Source: Aurelia coerulea
Lineage: Eukaryota > Cnidaria > Scyphozoa > Semaeostomeae > Ulmaridae
DNA: 64,000 bases
Assembly (NCBI GenBank): GCA_039566865.1
Contig: CM076949.1
Location: forward strand, 310,001 to 374,000
Reading direction: 5' to 3'
Both the position numbers and the translations under genes were made by a program. Below the pieces are notes generated by a model that did no database searches, was not told where the DNA came from, and saw nothing but the letters and a program-made list of their open reading frames with translations. This document shows positions 58,736 to 64,000 of this stretch, one piece after another (the stretch's first letter is position 1; each line of letters opens with the position of its first letter).

Positions 58736-61063
58736 GACAATACAAAAAGCACCACCCTGAAGCATCGAACAACGAAAATCAGAACAATTTATAGCAAAAA
58801 GCACAATTCCGACGCATACAAAACCTTTGCGTCACCTTTTAAACAAGAATTGATTTGCAACTATATAAACCATGCTTCAAAATCGACTGCGTGCACCGTA
58901 GACTTTCACACTAAAGAATCAAGAATTCAGATCAATCGAAGTAACTATGATGAATGCAATAAGTCTAGCCATAGCTACACAATAAACTTATGACACTGAG
59001 TCCCATGTTTCCCTAAGAAATCAAAGAACGGTTGTCTGGGGCAGATTATATTGGTGATAAAAGTATGTGAAAATTTATTGGAACATGAGAAAGTGAATGT
59101 GGGAACGATCCACGCAAAAAGGATTTAAAATGACCTCAGGAAAGGAGCTAACAATGCAACGAAAGATAAATCTATTTATTTCTTGAAAACAATTAACAGA
59201 TCACTTTTAAGAAGAAAGACCAAGAAAGATCACGAAAGATCAAGAAAGATCACTTCATTCTCACCACCACAATAAAATCATCTGCTCTGAAATTATAAAT
59301 TTAATGCTCGTACTGTTGTAAGGACATAACAACTAATCAATGGTTCTAATCAACTAATCAACCAATCAACTAATCAATGGTTTTGCCTTGTAAGAAATCT
59401 AATAATAGGAACTTGAAATGAGGACAATAACAGCACACAGCCTCGGACTGATGGGAAAAGGATTGAACTTAGAAATGAGGATATTAACGACCAATTGCTA
59501 ACCATGATCCTATGCGCACCGTATGAAGAGCAAAATAATGAGAAGATAGGCCAGAAAAGATCGTCACATCCTCACAGATGTCATTTCATAGATGTCATGT
59601 GATATCAGACGAAAGCTGACACTAAAGTTGCAAAGGATCATGGATCGGCCAGTTGGTTTTGAATCAAATTTTCTTGCAAACCACCGCTGAACGGATAAAC
59701 ACTACGACTGAACTTTCAAAGCCCAATGAGGGACACTCATCCACCAACTCTTCAATAACACCACAAGCACAGATCTCAAGGATGAAAAAAAGGAAAGAAG
59801 AAGGCAGAAAGGAAAATAATATCACTCAACGATTAAGAAATATCTGACAATAGTAATATCAACATTGGTCTGTCTTCACCTATCTGCAAGAGTTCATGAT
59901 GGACTTCAAGGTGGGTGGCAAATCCCCCAAAACCCTTCTCCAAGTCAGATGAATTAAAACACTTCTAGCAATTGGACGAAAGCTGGGTGAAATCTTAGTG
60001 AGGACCGACCTCCTTTTATCTTCCTTGGTTTGCCAACCCATTTTCAAAACAGGATCTGGTGGTAACAAGTGAATGTATTTTTGATACACAGTTCATTGCT
60101 TTCATGTGATTAAAGTAAATATAGAAAAAAATTAATTTACACAAAATCTAATGAACTTTCAATGAAAGACTTGTATTCAAAATAGAAACATGGCCAAGGT
60201 TCTCTTGCCAAATGTTTTTATATTTGCCTTCAAATATTTATATGAAAAACATCAATGCTATAGTGAAAAGCAATGAATAAAATAAACCTCCTACAGTCTT
60301 GGTTTCCTAGACGATTTAGGCCTGTTATTGGGGTTTACCACTTTATGCGATCATCATTTACGATGTTCCTGTTGCCATAGAAATCCATGATGGCGTGACT
60401 ATTTGATATGACGTCATCTCGTGACCAATGGTAAGAGACTATTAGTAAAATATTTTGTGAATGTTTTGATTAAGTTGTTTTCAAAATGATGAACATTTTA
60501 AAGATACAATGATTTAGAATGAGCTGATAAGCATTATCAATAAACACGAACATCGAAAGGCTTTGCACAATTACACAACCCAGCATGGAAACAAATCTCA
60601 TTCACAGGCTAGGGTAGAACTATATACGAGGCTACGTATTTAGCACCACATTAGCTATTCAGAATCAGGAGATCGTGGATATTGGACATTCGGCAGATTC
60701 TTGCAAGCGAAGTGTTTAAAAATATCATTCTCTCGTGACTCTTTTGCAGTAGAGCTGAAGTCTCTAAGTGTCCAAATGCAAACAAGTATAAAACAAGCGA
60801 AATTTGCAGATAAAAGGAAAATTTTTGAACTCTTTGCACCGATCTTTCCTTCTTTTCGCATGCCATGTATTTACATTCCCAAGCGTCCCATCCCCCTTTC
60901 CAAACAGCCAAGAGGTCCAATGCAAAGTCTTGAAAGCAAACAATCTAAATCGAAGATTACACATCAGTCATTCGAACATCTCGAATCACATTCCAATGTC
61001 TCTGTCAAGGTCCATCACGTCATTTTCCTTGAGGCACAACGTAAGATATTAGACTGAACATAC

Positions 61064-61607
61064 CTCTTAATAGGAAAGCGTATTATCTTGTTGCCTCGAC
61101 GGGACATGTGGAAAGTGGTCTGCCATAATCTTTTAAGCGGTTGATGCTCTTTCAACAAGTAAGAAAATTGACACAGAAGTAGGATCAATAAAATTATTAC
61201 GGAATTATGTGTACTCACAAATCATTATCACTTCAATTGCTCATCGAAAAATGAATTATGAAACTTGAATTTAATGTTCCTAACCCTGACCCTAACCCTA
61301 GGTATATAAAATATCTTATAGATACCTCTCTAATACCAAAGGAGGTATCTAGTTCGAAGATCAGTCTCGCCATGTTTATTTTCAAACATTTAACATTCAT
61401 CGAAAGTTTGGTATGAATAGTACCAAAATACACAAAGAACATATCTGATCAATCAAAGGGTATGGTTTGTAATCATCTGTATTTCTACACAAGAACAATT
61501 TTCGTTATCAAATGCAGAGTGGCAAATTATAGCATGACTTGGAATGCGACTACAAACAACATGGATGCTTATGATAGCCAGTACAACAACAACCACAAAA
61601 TCACCAG

Positions 61608-61667
<60 letters not shown>

Positions 61668-61673
61668 AATAAT

Positions 61674-61762
<89 letters not shown>

Positions 61763-62161
61763 CAACTGAAAAAGTCTCCTATCATTCCCAATTGGAATCT
61801 TGACATGATCATCGTCATAAACTTCATCATAATTCTATTTAAAAGTTGACAATTTACGGTGCGATGAAAACGCTAATTCAAGCAAACAATGGAAGATAAA
61901 TTGATATAATTGCTGTCATCTTGAGTACACTTTCAGTTCATTTCATTTCATTTCAAAGTACAATAATGATAGGCAACGGCAAAACAGCAACAATGGCTGG
62001 GATGTATAACTCTGTTGATGTAAACAAGTCTGTTTGGGACTCTTTCACAACGAAATGAAATAATGAGAAAGCGAAACACTTACCAATGCCCGAAGACAAG
62101 AAAAACAATACCCTTTCACAACATGGTGCTTCGATCTTACTGCTCGATAACAGCGAAACAT
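61064..62161 (-). CDS. Two possible exons of an unidentified minus-strand gene
   Basis: Exon candidate 62084-62161 starts with ATG, reads MFRCYRAVRSKHHVVKGYCF then SCLRAL, and ends at a perfect donor (GTAAGT). Candidate 61064-61146 could follow in phase from a pyrimidine-rich acceptor (HQPLKRLWQTTFHMSRRGNK then IIRFPIKR) and ends at GTATGT. It would leave two bases over, which does not fit the GIT exon at 58582. No family recognised; chance is quite possible. Confidence 0.2.
61280..61303. repeat. Short interstitial telomere-like tract
   Basis: cctaaccctgaccctaaccc is made of imperfect CCCTAA units (about four). This matches the metazoan telomere repeat but is too short to be more than an interstitial remnant. 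Confidence 0.5.
61608..61763. repeat. CAT/ATG trinucleotide microsatellite, about 52 units
   Basis: An almost pure (CAT)n run of about 156 bp, interrupted once by ataataat at about 61666-61674. All frames are open over it (poly-Ile, poly-Asp, poly-Met, poly-His), which produces meaningless open frames on both strands. Confidence 0.95.
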
Positions 62162-62576
62162 TTTCCACACAGAAGCTGGAAATTATTGGTCCAAACTGAA
62201 CTGTGATTCGAAAAGAAGTTTACTGAAACAGTTTCAAGTTGAAATAAACAGCTTGCAAAGAGAGGTTGTGGTTGGATGGAGTCTAAGATAAGTGAAATAT
62301 TTTCATAGCATGAGTTGAAAGAAACGGGAAACACGCGGGAAACGCGCATTCCGCACTGGAAACACAAGAACTAAGAGAAAATCCCCACTGGGAGGAACAT
62401 TTTAACCAACATTGTACAACAGATAATGGAAAACAGAAACAAACGATTTTGGGATAACTGAGCACAGTGATCACATTGCAATTTACGCAAATCGCCTGTA
62501 ATTCACAGATTATTAGACTGGAAACAAGATCTATTTTAATCTTTTTTAAGCTGAGCATAGTTATCCCTGTTTCCAT

Positions 62577-62735
62577 AATAAAATATTTGGACCACATTTC
62601 CAACGAGGAATGTGAAACAATGGTAGCGACAAAAAATGGAAAGGAGATAGCTGGGAAGAGATACTCTGACAAGAATACCTGCAAGAAGTTTTGCAGACAA
62701 CAACAATGTCTCGCAATCGAACTCAGAATTCTCAT
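62577..62735 (+). pseudogene. Cys-patterned open segment, possible PAN/apple-like fragment
   Basis: The frame reads LDHISNEECETMVATKNGKE, then IAGKRYSDKNTCKKFCRQQQ and CLAIEL. The spacing C..20..C-x3-C-x4-C recalls PAN/apple modules (TCKKFC...C). It is preceded by a T-rich stretch ending ttttttaag. No adjoining exon was found, so it may be an orphan exon, an old fragment or chance. Confidence 0.2.
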
Positions 62736-63289
62736 ATCTCATATCCCGCTTTTAGTTATGCTTAAAGGCGTTTAAATTATGTGCAGACATACGATATCTT
62801 CGTCTAGAACGAGGAAGGAAATTATGAGAAGTACTCTTGTTCCCGTCGCAATATTAAGGAAGTTTTATAATAAATAAACTCAAGAGCAATCTGATTTCAA
62901 TTGTTACAGAGTCAACACCACTGCTCACGCAAACGTAGGACAAAAACCTGAATACTGAAGATACCCTAGCTAGGGGGCTCCTATCAGTCCTCTAACAACT
63001 CTATTGTGGATCGCTATCTTTAACAATACCACCGGCAAAGTTCCTTGCATTAGTTCAAATACAGTCAACCATCTAAACATCAATTATTCTCAATTTCTCA
63101 AACTAGAGAGTAGCAATCGACTAAAATCCATGATATATTTCGTGAAGAAGAAACACTGTCGAGAACCTGAGATCAGAGATCGAGAACAACAAAGTAATAA
63201 AACGAAACTTGAAAACTGGTAAAAAAGCGGCGAAACGCCACTATCTAATGGTGGCAAATGGATTGCTATCAATGGGAGACCAAAATTAT

Positions 63290-63496
63290 TCACAACAAAA
63301 TAAGCAAAAGTATGAAACTTGAAATAACAAAAGTGAATACCCGATAAGGTCTGAAAACGCGTGGTCCAAATAAATTTCCATTTGTCATTGGTTGTTTCGT
63401 GAAATTCGCTGTTTTTAACTTGACATGTGCATCTAGCAATGTTTCTTTGTCTACAATTGGCGAAATCGTGTTGTTATTTTGCTCCGCTCTCTCCAT
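63290..63496 (-). CDS. Possible small tail-anchored membrane protein or first exon
   Basis: 68 residues from the ATG at 63496: MERAEQNNNTISPIVDKETL, then a hydrophilic part (NFTKQPMTNGNLFGPRVFRP) and a C-terminal hydrophobic span (VFTFVISSFILLLILL). The composition looks protein-like, and the ATG context (acgATGg) is fair. It could also be a first exon ending at cgg|GTATTC. No homologue recognised. Confidence 0.25.
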   Translation of the reverse strand: MERAEQNNNTISPIVDKETLLDAHVKLKTANFTKQPMTNGNLFGPRVFRPYRVFTFVISSFILLLILL

Positions 63497-64000
63497 CGTT
63501 TTGACTTCTCTCAAATGGATGATAATTCCTCCTCGATAATTCTCTCAAAATTCTTTCAATCTTCTGTATTATCCCACGCAGAATTTCGCGACCGTATTAA
63601 TAGGGAATTGGCCAGTCTCCAGACGTGCTTCAACGAGACTTAAACAAAACTAATTCTTAAAGTAAACTCACATAATATGCGAGATATCAATTGCCAAATA
63701 TCTTTCTATTTAGATAAGTAATCCTTGTTCTGAGGTCTTCATTTAATGGTCTAGATATAGTCTAGATTGACTCTAGATTTAGACAATAATTTCCCTTGAG
63801 CTGACTCAGAAATCACGATGATATTAAATACGCAGGCAAGCTCTGATTTATCATCTCGAAATAGACCACAGAAATATGTCCATGAGAATACTGGCGTTGT
63901 AACTCGCTGGCTTGAGGTTTCAGCATCTAACCTCAAATTCACTTTCAATGATAAGGTCTAGTCAAAAATTACGACATGGCCACTGCAAAATACAGCCATA

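Larger units (their letters stand above)
58583..64000. other. Right flank, 5' side of the visible GIT exons, no firm gene
   Basis: Probably a GIT intron if the gene continues to the right. It holds ATCA tracts near 58663-58735 and 59335-59375, a CCATGATC-ended foldback near 59490-59645 (gctaaccatgatcctatgcg / gcaaaggatcatgg), the CAT microsatellite at 61608-61763 and a short telomere-like tract at 61280-61303. Low-confidence exon candidates are given separately. No ArfGAP zinc finger or ankyrin sequence was recognised on either strand. Confidence 0.5.

Noticed and set aside
59880..60089. Possible GIT exon on the minus strand (WQTKEDKRRSVLTKIS...)
   Set aside because: It has a stop directly before the only donor and no similarity to GIT domains.
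61453..61830. Poly-Asp, poly-Met and poly-Ile proteins
   Set aside because: Translations of the CAT microsatellite in different frames.

Overview
The window looks like nuclear DNA of an invertebrate metazoan. It is AT-rich and its genes are split by GT-AG introns of about 0.1-4 kb. Six proteins are recognisably animal: YPEL1-4-type Yippee, ZDHHC5/8-type palmitoyltransferase, SMIM8, TMEM45, CD2BP2/U5-52K and the C-terminal half of GIT. The rest is mostly LINE fragments, a tRNA-derived SINE, several foldback/MITE families and microsatellites. I cannot name the species; a cnidarian-grade or other marine invertebrate is only a guess.

Layout, left to right: 0-8 kb mostly non-coding with weak exon candidates; YPEL (+, 8.3-12.6 kb) with an antisense CR1/jockey-like LINE in intron 2; a 2-kb 69-bp minisatellite with higher-order structure (16.1-18.0 kb); ZDHHC5/8-like (-, 20.6-28.3 kb, eight exons, 331 aa, frame closes exactly); two acidic proteins with C-terminal CC-x-x-M lipidation-type tails (-, 30.6-31.7 kb and 35.8-44.3 kb); SMIM8 (+); TMEM45 (-); CD2BP2 (+, with a LINE in intron 1); GIT (-, last seven exons, 52.1-58.6 kb); and a repeat-rich right flank without a recognised gene.

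Two head-to-head pairs (acidic gene/SMIM8 and TMEM45/CD2BP2) are separated by only about 0.4-0.45 kb, and both gaps contain the same 16-nt-periodic CCAAT-type repeat. Most genes are housekeeping or trafficking genes with no obvious joint pathway. The ZDHHC enzyme and the two cysteine-tailed proteins do share a lipid-modification theme, but any functional link is inference.

The most unusual items are the pair of CC-x-x-M acidic proteins, one with an internal repeat and a His-rich segment; a foldback element that appears to carry an inverted, frame-preserving copy of an exon of its host gene; the short-tailed ZDHHC5/8 that keeps the family's C-terminal ending; and the higher-order minisatellite.
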